Shown piece by piece: positions 12,379-23,305 of a DNA stretch of 64,000 nt (position 1 is the stretch's first letter; every line of letters starts with the position of its first letter). The notes beneath the pieces were generated by a model. That model saw nothing but the letters and a program-made list of their open reading frames with translations, was not told the origin of the DNA and searched no databases. Both the position numbers and the translations under genes were made by a program. The stretch is from NCBI GenBank assembly GCA_947172415.1, contig OX359190.1, positions 8,866,001-8,930,000 on the forward strand. Reading direction: 5' to 3'. The stretch comes from Chondrosia reniformis. Taxonomy: Eukaryota; Porifera; Demospongiae; Chondrillida; Chondrillidae.

Positions 12379-12750
12379 TTGATTAACTTCAGAACAGAAT
12401 TTCAACTTCAGAACAGAATTTCAACTTCAGAACAGAATTTCAACTTCAGAACAGAATTTCAACTTCAGAACAGAATTTCAACTTCAGAACAGAATTTCAA
12501 CTTCAGAACAGAATTTCAACTTCAGAACAGAATTTCAACTTCAGAACAGAATTTCAACTTCAGAATTTCAACTTCAGAATTTCAACTTCAGAATTTCAAC
12601 TTCAGAATTTCAACTTCAGAATTTCAACTTCAGAATTTCAACTTCAGAATTTCAACTTCAGAAATTTCAAACAGAATTTCAACTTCAGAAATTTCAAACA
12701 GAATTTCAACTTCAGAATTTCAACTTCAGAATTTCAAACAGAAAGATACA
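12379..12750 (+). repeat. TTCAGAATTTCAAC satellite
   Basis: A 19-bp unit (AACTTCAGAACAGAATTTC) repeated about ten times passes into a 14-bp unit (AACTTCAGAATTTC). The 145-codon frame across it is repeat-encoded. It lies inside the long intron of the locus 1 transcript. Confidence 0.9.
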
Positions 12751-14240
12751 TCAAACAACCGATCTTTAAATTTGAAGGTTTGTCATGTTTATATGAAAAT
12801 TATTCAGTTGTATTAATATATTTCTATACATTCTACAGGTTCTGCAAGTTTTACATTTTCCATGGCAACGTTTTGGACTCTTGACTTATTTGAGCTGGAT
12901 GTCAATCTTCTGTGGATTTGCAACTTTCAACTGGCTGCCCCTATTCCATTTTTAGACTTGCCACTGAGCTGGCAGTCTCTGGTCTGTTTTTTGATTTGTC
13001 ATTTTGAAGTACAATTTGATTTGCATGCCACTTGAGATGGCCTTTTGTTTTGTATTTTGATTTGCCACTTTAAGCTGGCTGTCTTGCGCTGTATTATTGA
13101 ATTACCCTTTTGAGGAGGTTGTTAATTATTATAGTAAACTCGAGACACTCAAGATTTGCATTTTGCATTAGCAAGATTGGCATTTTGCATTACGCTCAGC
13201 AAGATTTGCATTTGGCATATACGTACTCAGCATGCAAGATTCGCATTTGGCATTATGTTAGCAAGATTGGCATGTTTGCATTATTTGCATTTAAGGATCA
13301 GCATATTCTCAAGATTGCATGGCATGTTTGATTTCGGAAGAAAATGTTGACTAATTTCATCTTATTAATTTACATTCTATGTAACTTATTTCGACTACGA
13401 GTAAAAATTGCAAAACGTAACCGAACTGTTACTAGTAAATTCAGAACCAGGAATACAGGAATACTTTGGAACAGAGTAACAGTAACTTCAGAAACAGTAA
13501 CTTCAACTTAATCCCAGTAGCAAGAGTAAAAATTGTAGTAAAAATTGCAACTTAACCGAAAAATTAAATCTTAATTGTAACTTCAGAACTAGGAATACTT
13601 TGGAACAGAGTATATATGTAACAGTAACTTTAGACACAGTAACTTCAACTTAATCCCAGTAGCAAGAGTAAAAATTGCAAAACTTAACCAAAAATTAAAT
13701 CTTAACTGTAAAGATAGTAAATTCAGAACGAGTAACTTCAGAACAGGAATACTTCAGAACAGGAATACTTCAGAACAGAATAACTTCAGAACTTCAGAAT
13801 CATAATTTCAGAACTTCAGAACTTCAGAAACAGATAACTTCAGAACTTCAGATTCAGAACTTCAGAACTTCAGAAACAGATAACTTCAGAACTTCAGATT
13901 CAGAACTTCAGAAACATAATTTCAGAACTTCAGAACTTCAGAAACAGATAACTTCAGAACTTCAGAACTTCAGAAACAGTAACTTCAGAAACACAAGCAA
14001 CCAGATCTTTGTCTTTTGAAGGTTTGACATGTTTATATGTACGTACAATATTCAGTTGTATTTTATTATTTTTTACACATTTTACAGGTTCTGCAAACTT
14101 TACATTTATATTGCAATCTTTAGAACAGAAAGATACTTCACAAGCAACCAAATCTTCAAGGTTTAACATGTTTACATGTACATTATTCAGTTGTATTACA
14201 GTATTTTCCTATACCTTCTACAGGCACTGTTTACATTTGC
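12735..14240 (+). repeat. Three copies of an exon/intron-like module
   Basis: Intron-like segments 12778-12838, 14022-14087 and 14161-14223 (61-66 bp) each begin GTTTGNCATG or GTTTAACATG, contain ATTCAGTTGTATT and end in TACAG. Each is preceded by a similar exon-like stretch (AGATACNTCA... then AATCTT/GATCTTT and AAG) and two are followed by GTTCTGCAA. They may be extra exons of the locus 1 transcript. Confidence 0.55.
13735..14000 (+). repeat. ACTTCAGAAC tandem repeat
   Basis: Irregular tandem array of AACTTCAGAACTTCAGA with interspersed GATAACTTCAG and CATAATTTCAG units. It is related to the 12379-12750 array. Confidence 0.85.
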
Positions 14241-14293
14241 AGTTCTGGACTCTCTCAGACTTTCATCTACTTTAACTCGTCATTTTGTGCTTG

Positions 14294-14510
14294 GCAGTTC
14301 CTGAATAGTTACTTTGTCTCTGGTTGTCTCTGGTCTAATTTGTATTCTGGATGTCCCTGGCCTATGAGCTTGGCAGTCCCTGAATGGTTACTTTGTACTG
14401 GTTGTCTCTGGTCTAATTTGTATTCTGGATGTCCCTGGTCTATGAACTTGGCAGTTCCTAGCTGAATGGTTACTTTGTCTGGTTGTCTCTGATCTAATTT
14501 GTATTTGTCA
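14294..14510 (+). repeat. About 79-bp tandem repeat, 2.7 copies
   Basis: Units contain TTGGCAGTCCCTGAATGGTT, then GGTTGTCTCTGGTCTAATTT and GTATTCTGGATGTCCCTGG. The minus-strand open frame here is repeat-derived. Confidence 0.8.
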
Positions 14511-15475
14511 TTTATCATTTGAGCTGGCTGTCCTACATGTCCTATATATTTTCACTTGCCATTTTGAGTTGGCTAGTCTGTCTTTTAATTACTGTCCCAT
14601 TTTTACTGACTTAGGTGTCTCTGGTTTATTATAATTTAGGGCTCTTTATATAAATAGCATTACATCCATGGCCTAATTAGACTTGCCATTTTGAACTACC
14701 TATCATCTTTTAATCCATACTTTAGAGTTTGATTGTCCCTGCATACTCTATTTGTGACTGTCAATAGAGCCATCATTGCATGGTCTGTTTTGATCTGACT
14801 GTCTGATATATGTTAATTTCTACATTAGTTTGATAATTTCTACGTTAGTTTGAGCAAGTTATCGATATCAGCTGTTCAAGGCCTAATTATTGTGTACTTG
14901 TCATCTTGAGCTAGCTGTTCCTGGTCTGGTATAACTTGTCCCTAGCCAAATTGTAGCATTTTAAACCTAAATATAACTTATGTGCATGCTACCTAGCTGT
15001 TGTTCTTCTGTTGTCAAGTGTTTGTATTCACATTGTTGCTGTTGTTCTTCTGTTGTCAAGTGTTTGTATATTCACATTGTTATATATACTTGCAATGCAC
15101 ATGCTTCTAACATTGTTTAGTATGATATATATCCCTTTCATTCCTTTATATAGTGGTCCCTATCTCACACGAAGGCAGGTCTGATTTGAGGTAAAGTGAC
15201 GCGCTGTTCTCCGGTGCTACGCCGGCGTGTCATGATTCTCAATGAAGAAGGTTTGAGGTCCGCCAGGGTCGGGTCATTGTACACGTAGCATTTGTACCTT
15301 GATCTAGTAACTGGTCACAGGGCGGCTAGGTACGCCGAGCCGTTCCCGCGCATCTTCCTCCCCTCCTAGCTGAGAACGTGGAGCACTACTGGGCGGAGTG
15401 GGGGGCACGATGTACTCCCACCTCCGCGTGGTGTGCCCCGGATTCAACTTTTTCATGGTTGGAAGTTGATACAAA

Positions 15476-17942
15476 GAGGAGTACAAACTAAAAAGAAAAG
15501 ACGAATTATTCTAAAGTGAGTTCAGATTCAGATTTGTGTCAGATTTGTTGAATTTTAAGCATGTTAATTTCTCTCTTACTGCAGTTGATCAAAAAGTCTC
15601 TAAATGCTGCAATTTATCCACTCATATCTCAAGGCTAATTGAAACTTGCATAGCACATAGCATTACACCAAGTGAAGAGATGCTAGTCTCTTTTTGTAGT
15701 AAGTTGCCAATCATTTGCAAAACAGGAATCCTTTAACTTTGTGGTAGTCTCCACGTACTCTACATACTGGAAATAGGTCTAATATTTGTCACTCTAGCTT
15801 CTATATTACTAATCTTGTTTATGAGGCCATTTTTAATAGCCTTTAACTGTCTGTTTAGGTTAGTTGTACCTAGTCTAGATTTGTTCTTCTGAGAGATGGC
15901 TGTTCTGGTTAATTCACTACATACTAGCTGTGCCTTGGCCTATACCTAGATTTCCCTTTCACTTTTAAGTTCCAATTTTATTTTCAGTTGTCAAATTTGA
16001 ATTTAATTTGAATTTAATTGTGTCTGTGTATTATTAGGTGTATCCAAATCTACGTACATGGCCTAATATTTTGCAGACTTGTCTTTTGAGCTGGCATTCT
16101 CCTGGTACATATGTATATTTTGACAGTCATTTTATTCAATGTCCGCAATAATTTTGAAGCTTAGTTGTTAGAACTGGAATTTTGTGATGCACATCTTTGT
16201 ATATGACATTTAGTTTTTTGTATGTATTTATGTATGCTTTGTATGTATGTATGTAAATTTGATTATTCTATTCTGTGCAGGATTGGTTTCAAAGTGGCTG
16301 AAAATGGTTGGATGCACTGATTTTGGTTTCGGGTTAATTTGAAGATGTCAGATTGTGTTTCCAAGTTTTATAGACACTGTGACATTAATTTTGAGTATAA
16401 ACATTCTTATTTTAATTTTATTATATCAAATAGCAGCCTTGTTAATTATCTGCTATATTTCATGTCTTGTAAGTGAAAGTACATAAGTATCATTACATGG
16501 TTACAGACCATATTATAAATACACTCACTTACTAGTCACTAAGAAGGATTTTCCATTATAAAATATACATAAAGTAGTCTTACACAATTTGTGTTTTACT
16601 ACTTTTTTGTTCATTGTGTCATCCCTGCCCCTCCCTACTGTAGGTGTGGTTTGGAGATCACATGTTCTCGTGTTCTACAATGGGTATATACATACAGCAT
16701 TCCATTGCTGAAGATTGTCAAAGAGTACCTGGACTGCATTGATACACTCCACAGATAATTGGAATGCATCCAAATGCTGACATTACGATCTGAAACTAGT
16801 CAGTTTTGCACCATACACAGATTTCTAGGCTGGGTATGACTTTAAACACTGTATGATGCAAACTATGTTTCTATCTTAAGTTTATTGTTTGTATCATGAG
16901 TATTTTATTATATTATACTATTAATACTGTTGAATAAACCCTTTATAATTGCTCTGAAAAGTTGCTTCAATTAAATACAAGAGTTAGCTATTTGGTTGTT
17001 TTTGATAGATAGCCAGCAATTTAATTTTATAACTGCCACTTATTATTAATTCATTTTGAATGTACTATATATAATTATACAACTCATTTAAGCCCACATT
17101 ATACATTTTAGGAGCATTTAATTAATAACTTATGTAATACGTACAGACAATTAAATTAAAGAATTCCTTATCAATAATATACAACTCTATTCTAATTCAT
17201 TTTTATCACATGTGGTGACTTCCCGAATGATTGCCACTTATCATCATAGATATCCTAACAAACCTCCAGCAACACTGTTATCTATTTATAGCACTTTTTT
17301 GGTCTCATCACCATATCTAGATTATTTTACTGCACATTTTCTATAAATAGGTATGAATAATTACTGACTTCAACTACAATTGCAACTGACCACACTATCA
17401 GACAGCTGACACTGGTGATGAGCTAATGTTAATACATAAACTTCATGGTACAAGAACTATTATCATTCATGATAACGTAGGCTTTTATCTATATATATAT
17501 TCAATATAACACATGGTTTGCATATAAATTTCCAATAGGTTTTCTATAGTCCTATGGCCTTTTATATGCAAACTTTGTCCTCCGTTTTCTAAGAAACGGA
17601 GGCCTAAATCAAAAATCCCTTAATTTAAAATGAGTTTTATACCCTAAACTTTATGATGATATGCCCATTTTGTTTCTAGGTCCTTTCTTGGAGCCATATG
17701 AATTATTTAATTATTTATTTATATTATATTATATTATATTATATTAGATTACCTTAGTATATTGTAACTTGCACTGTATATACAATACAAATGACTGTAT
17801 TAGCCAGTAAAAATTAATCATGTGCAGGTGGATATGTACCAGTGATTTACTATAAAAACCGACAATATTCATACAAGCAAGCAGTTTTATAATTGGTCAA
17901 CATCACTTTATTAAAGGACAGCTCAGAAGAAGGAGTTTTGAA
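15476..17942. other. AT-rich intergenic region
   Basis: I see scattered AT-rich sequence with no supported exons. A short ATATT tandem run lies near 17720-17745. Small open frames (for example 15536-15736) show no splice context or homology I recognise. Confidence 0.5.
17851..17860 (+). promoter_or_regulatory. TATA box of CUB/collagen gene
   Basis: TATAAAAACC, about 90 bp before the ATG at 17943. Confidence 0.5.
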
Positions 17943-19848
17943 ATGAAAGGGACAGGTTTACTGTTACTCCTTTGTTCTGTATTCATGGGAACAGAATTAG
18001 GAGCTCGATATGAAAGGGAATACAGTTCGGAAGAACTGGCGAGGAGAGAGATGATCACAAGAACAAGAGATTCTAGAGGGGTATCAGGTCCACGAGGACC
18101 AACCAGTTCCTTGTCAGTGGATACCTTTTCAGGACCCAGTTGCTTCATAAAACACTGTTATCCATCTTTCAAGATGCCTCCAAAGTAGGTCTATTGAATG
18201 TTATAATATTCTACATACAGCTATTCAGAATTACAATATATATATATGTACTAAAAATGTACATATATAGCTACATATATTATATAAATTTGTATAACCC
18301 TATGAACCCAATTTTTATGCAGTAACTATGGTTTCTTTGAAATGACTGAAAAAAATGGGTGCTGTTCAGTTGAATCAATTTCTGGTCCAAATTCTATCAC
18401 ATTTAACTATGATGTTGCAGTAATTAGTCAGCCAGGATTTGGTTTTCACCCCTATTTTAATAACTTCTTGTGTCAGTGGCATTTTGATGATAACCATTAT
18501 CATTACTTGATGTTGATAAAGAAGGATTTCTTCATGTATCATAACGATTCTAGTAGCTGTAGCTGCAATGATCATTTACAGGTAGACTACACCACACCTA
18601 TAGCTAGGCAAGGGAGTGGATATGTATCCACACACTATATTTGTGGACCAGAGACCTATTATGATCCAAAGGATATAAACAAGTTCTGCAAAGGTGGAGT
18701 TTCTACTTGTCTCCCTTCTCATGTTGGTAAGCCATCTCCTTTTTAATTTTTGTTTCTGAAAGTTTCATTGAAGATATGTATATACCTGAAAATAACTACT
18801 TTAAAACTTATAGTTTATTATACATGTATACCATATGAATGAATTAAGTACATGTACATGAGTTAAAATTTGGAATATGAATCATATTATGTTTATTAGG
18901 TGGAATTAACATAACCTTCAGAAGCAACTCTTTGGGAAATGCTGTTGGGTTCAAATTATTAGTAATGAGATTTCCACCCATTAAACACACACACCAAGTT
19001 TTATCATCCCTACCAGGTATGCCAGCCATTTCCCCACCAACAAACCGGCCAGGATGTACTAAGCCACTCCATCCATCCGGCACACCGGGTACACCTGGTA
19101 AAATTGGTCCACCTGGCCCACGTAGCCAAAGGGAGAAGAGATCATTAAGAAGCTCGTACTGTAGAGTTGGAAGCTATTGTCAAGGGACATGTTCCATATC
19201 ATTATCATCTCTCACATCCCTTCAAGTAAGATCTATATGTGTGTATATTAATTATAAGATTATGTATTCAAGTTATATGCCTACATGTGCATACGTACAA
19301 ATATATAATATGTGCCCAGTAAATGGATCATTCATGCACATGTATAGGATATTAATCTAAGATACCATTTTCTATATGCCTATTCTGTAAAAGAGCCTAT
19401 AGGGGAACTAAACCTGAATAGAGCTTTGGATGAAGATACAGGAGTCTTTTCTTCCTTCTTTTCCCTTCTTTCATCTTCTTCTCCACTGGGTCAGACAGCC
19501 GTTTCTGGGAATTCCACCCTTCATCAGTGATCCTGAGAGTCTTTGTCTTTTTCTTTATCTTGATCTTCTATGAATCCATGCATGTGTTATAATACATATC
19601 CTCTACTGTTGCAGGTAAATTAAGTAACTCCAGTTGTGCATATATACATAACATTCAAAATTTTTGTTGTCATAGTAATGTTTTATATGATACAGATTGA
19701 TCTTATGAATTTAAGAGCAGAAGTCAGTGGAGCCATTTTGGATGACAGCACTGGTGAATTGGCTTGGGATTTTGTAAACTCTTCAGATGATGTTCTAGTG
19801 AGGATTGCAAGGATGACTCTAAAGCAATTGAAAAAAATCAGAAACTGA
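17943..19848 (+). CDS. Secreted CUB-domain protein with a short collagen-like segment
   Basis: Four exons, 17943-18184, 18323-18726, 18900-19225 and 19696-19848, total 1125 bases, exactly 374 codons plus stop. The protein begins with a signal peptide (MKGTGLLLLLCSVFMGTELG). A cysteine-rich CUB-like domain spans exons 2-3: CQWHF, DHLQV, ICG, and a GNAVGFKLLV strand near its end. Then comes a brief Gly-X-Y run (GTPGTPGKIGPPGP) next to a basic KRS site that could be a processing point. The C-terminus is a short acidic helix-rich tail. It probably acts in the extracellular matrix or at the cell surface. The divergent neighbour on the minus strand is a short-chain collagen, so this looks like a small matrix-gene cluster. 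The CUB assignment is firm; the overall function is not. Confidence 0.8.
19368..19590 (+). repeat. Dispersed ~210-bp repeat, copy 1
   Basis: Starts near GCCTATTCTGTAAAAGAGCC and ends near GATCTTCTATGAATCC; contains TTCCACCCTTCATCAGTGA. Other copies are at 24938-25125, 27176-27395 and 37868-38088, with a fragment at 28873-28925. It lies in the last intron of the CUB/collagen gene. Confidence 0.8.
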
Positions 19849-20656
19849 TTATAGTTTACAGCAGTTTGACTACAGAGTTTCTATTATACATAGCTATTAT
19901 GTGTGTAATGATACACATGACATTTTTATCATAATAATTGATTGAAATTAAATGGTATTATATTTACTATACCTTTATATCCTTCCAAAAATTTCCATTC
20001 CATTTACATGTGATGTGTGATGTATATATTTGGAGTGATCAAGTGAAAGAGATAATGTTTTATGATGTGATCTATATCCTTGGCTGATTGAAAGGAACTT
20101 CTGTTCCCCTCATTTGGTGCAATCTCGAAACTGAAGGCTTAATCTCAGCTCATCATGATCATCTGCATTCAGCAAAAGTCGGAAACTGAAGTGACGTAAT
20201 GATTAATTGAAGCCTTTCGACTGCATGCATTTGCATGGCAAGTCAGGTAGGAAATTTGGAGTGACTCTTGTGAGTTTCACTACTAGTATATAATATGTCA
20301 AATATGCTTACATGGTTAACCTTAACATTTTCACTATCTTGTTTCAATAGTTTGTCCACAGATGTGCCAGTCATGTACTGTTGCAGGCACTGCCATCCCT
20401 ACTTCTACGTTCATTCCTTTGGCCTTCCATGTTTGTGTGGATGCATGCCTTGTATTATTTTTATCAAGTAACAGCTATAATTACCAGATATACGTAAGTA
20501 ACACAATTTGATGGTTTGATTCAACTTAATACAGTTTTTGGTCTACGTAGATATTCATACAATTAATATATAGAAAAGAGTAACAACAATTTCTTAATTC
20601 TACAATATTCTACTAGCACTTTTATGTTCCAGTTGGATATTCATCTTCTCTCCAGT
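19849..20656. other. Intergenic spacer between convergent matrix genes
   Basis: Separates the 3' ends of the plus-strand CUB/collagen gene and the minus-strand short-chain collagen. I see no supported feature. Confidence 0.5.
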
Positions 20657-22396
20657 TTATCTTATGTACAGCTCCACCCTTCTAGTTGGTATAGCTTCAT
20701 CAACTGACACTTGATCACAACACCAATGAATCTCAATATTATCAGTAGAAGAATTTGTTAGTCTTTTCTTAAACCAAGGAGGGTCTGCATTGGCGCTACA
20801 AGATATCAAGAGTTCAGGGCTGTCCCACAGTTGATTAGAATAGATTTTTGGCTCCCAACCAGGACCAGAATTTCCTGTAGCACAATAATAGTCACTTCCT
20901 ATGAACATTGGACCTGAGACACCACCATTTCCTGCAGATGAGCAAGTAGGACAAGGACCCCCAAATTCTCGAGCTCTACTTGCTACAACATAACTCCATA
21001 TGTGTTGCCGTGGTGACCCTTGAGTAATTGAAATACCATCCAAGTAAGGCTCATCAATTGTTGGAGTAGCACCTTGACGAAACCCAAATGCATCTGTACT
21101 GTGGTATTGATAAGCTTCAATCATTCCACAGACCTCTTTAATCTCCTTTCCAAGGGTATCATAGTACACTGAACTGCAACCTCCCTCAACTGAACTCCTG
21201 CAATACTGCTTACTATTGTAAGTATACGTTTTCAGACTTGAAGGATATCCAACTCCTTTATTCAAATCAAAGTATCCGATTCTCATCCATGTTCCATTTC
21301 CACAGTGAGGATGTTCTCCTATGAAGCACAGTCTTCTGCTAACAGATCCGTCTCTTCTGTTCTGTATCCAGTACCATCCATCAGGACTGTGAGGATTACA
21401 TATTGCTATCTCTTCACAGCTGAATGCAGGATAATCTGAAGACCTTCCAAGTCTAGTTTTTGTATTCTTCAGTTCTATCTGATCATCTATGTAGTCCTTA
21501 CATTGCTGTTGGAGTTGAGTGGTGATTCTGTTCTCAGTGTTTGTATCCAGTATGGTAATACCAGGTCTCCCAGGAGCCCCTAGATATCCAGGAGGTCCAA
21601 TATTTCCAGGTGGCCCCGGATATCCAGGTGGACCAGGTGGACCACTTGTACCAGGTTGACCAGGGGTACCTACAATGCATGTACATATATATACAGGTAA
21701 TTTCTAACACATGCAGTTTAGGAAATTTAGACTCCAAAGATATAAAATTTTCCTATATTTTTTAGTCTTGCATGGTAGCTAAACCATTCTATATACTTTA
21801 TTTTATAAACTACTCAGTCTCTGATAATTCATATAGCGATACATAATTATATTTAAACTTTCCATTAGTTATGTAGCAGTTCCCTGTGACTATGTTGAAA
21901 GTCTATTTATAAACTGTAGTTTAGTCTATAAGTACTGTATGTTTAAATGGTTATGTACACAGAGAACTGTGAATAACACATATAGGGATTGGAATTTGTA
22001 AATAAGGAGTTCCTCACCAGTGGTTCCTGGATGACCTGTTGGTCCAACAGCACCCTCTATTCCTTGTATACCTTGTGATCCCATATTTCCTGCATGTGTG
22101 CAGAACATCAACATTGATGTTACATGTACAGCTACATACAGCAATGAATGTCTTCAAAGTTTTATATGTAAATTTATAATAACATGCAGTAACATGCCTT
22201 TGGGTCCTGGGTATCCCCTGGGGCCTCCTTGACCTGGGGCACCAGCTACACCTGGAGGCCCAGATAGTCCAGGAGGTCCAGGTTGTCCATCACGCCCATC
22301 TCTTCCACGACAAGGAGTAGTAGTATTTTGACTGTTAACTTGACTGAAATGGCCCAACAAGATAAATAGAAACAACACAACTCCCAGAACTGTCAT
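20657..22396 (-). CDS. Short-chain collagen (C4-like), secreted
   Basis: Three exons on the minus strand: 22396-22198, 22089-22018 and 21669-20657, total 1284 bases, exactly 427 codons plus stop. A hydrophobic signal peptide (VLGVVLFLFILLGHF) is followed by interrupted Gly-X-Y triplets across all three exons, about 40 triplets in all. A globular C-terminal domain follows, typical of sponge short-chain collagens: DGWYWIQNRRDGS, GNGTWMRIGYFD, DGISITQGSPRQHIW, DYYCATGN, IEIHWCCD. Such proteins are secreted and contribute to spongin-like or basement-membrane-like matrix. The first intron needs a GC donor (GCATGT) to keep the frame, and the exact total length supports that. A TATA box sits about 45 bp upstream of the ATG. 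Confidence 0.9.
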
Positions 22397-22437
22397 GTTT
22401 GTACTATATTATTATAATATACAGTACTAGTGCATTG

Positions 22438-22447
22438 GTTTATATAG
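22438..22447 (-). promoter_or_regulatory. TATA box of short-chain collagen gene
   Basis: TATATAAACC on the minus strand, 42-51 bp upstream of the ATG at 22396. Confidence 0.55.
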
Positions 22448-23305
22448 ACGGGTTGCCCAACAAAGGCTCTTTGTGAGAGGCCGGATGCGGCCTGCGCTGG
22501 CCTATGTCAACACTCTATAATTAAGTGTAGCTAAAGTATTGAATTATTCATGAAAGTGTTCATTTGATAGTTTATTTAACTGTTACATTCCAGACTATTG
22601 GTTGATAGTGAAGATGGATCGCTATACATACTTATACAGAAATTTGCAACTTCATCATTGCTTATAAACTTTCTAATTCCCTACACATGAATGCATGAAT
22701 AATCTAGAACACCATACAGTTAACATGCATGCTTATAGGTGACATTAGCTAGTAACTCCACAAACCCATTCTGATTTGACTGCGACCTACTAGAAGCAGT
22801 GGCAGATTTAGGGTGGTGGTGATTTGCCCATGAGTTTGACTTTGTAGCTATTAGCTATATTCTTTTACTGTCCTAATTTTATACTTTATATTTCACTCCT
22901 ACATAACTACATAACTTATCACCCCTTTGGATTTGTCCCTTTGAAGCGTAAAAGATTTATTGTCGCATTGACCATGCATCACATCTGAATTGTTTTTGTT
23001 CTGTGATCATGAACATTTATGTGTCTTTTTTCTCATCAATTTATAGAACCTTGTCATATATTTGCCATGATTGTACATGTATCATTCCTTACTTTACCAT
23101 GCATCACGCGCGCCATTTTCTTTCATTACCGCTCGATTTATACGGTGTAGGAAGAATCCAAGGGAGCTCTCGACTGAGTCACGGCCCGGTGCTTTCCCTC
23201 CACCTCTCTTGCCGAAACAGATGATTTCTATCTCAACACAGAAGTAAGTCGCTACAAGAAAATAGATTGAAGTTCCTACTTGTATGATCGGATTTGCTAG
23301 AAGAA
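22448..23305. other. Intergenic region between divergent genes
   Basis: Lies between the collagen promoter (minus) and the first exon of the coiled-coil gene (plus). A moderately GC-rich patch at 23100-23230 could be the 5' leader of the plus-strand gene. No supported exon. Confidence 0.45.

Larger units (their letters stand above)
11583..15475 (+). ncRNA. GC-rich spliced non-coding transcript candidate, locus 1
   Basis: Two GC-rich blocks stand out from AT-rich surroundings: 11583-11906 and 15154-15475. The first ends AAG|GTAATT and the second follows TTTATATAG, so on the plus strand they look like two exons with a 3247-bp intron. Both align, in order and orientation, to the minus-strand locus 50330-49615, where the intron is only 73 bp. 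Every frame in the second block is stopped early and no frame is conserved between loci, so I read it as non-coding. The 3' end carries two stem-loops (15402-15439 and 15444-15469) also present in locus 2. A TATA box precedes it. It matches no RNA family I know. Alternatives are a decayed coding gene or a repeated promoter module. Confidence 0.5.

Noticed and set aside
12379-12816. 145-codon frame rich in STSEFQLQNFNF
   Set aside because: Encoded by a satellite; unit length changes from 19 to 14 bp, showing no coding constraint.
18932-19083. Minus-strand frame opposite the CUB/collagen exon
   Set aside because: It is the complement of a phase-consistent exon; no independent evidence.
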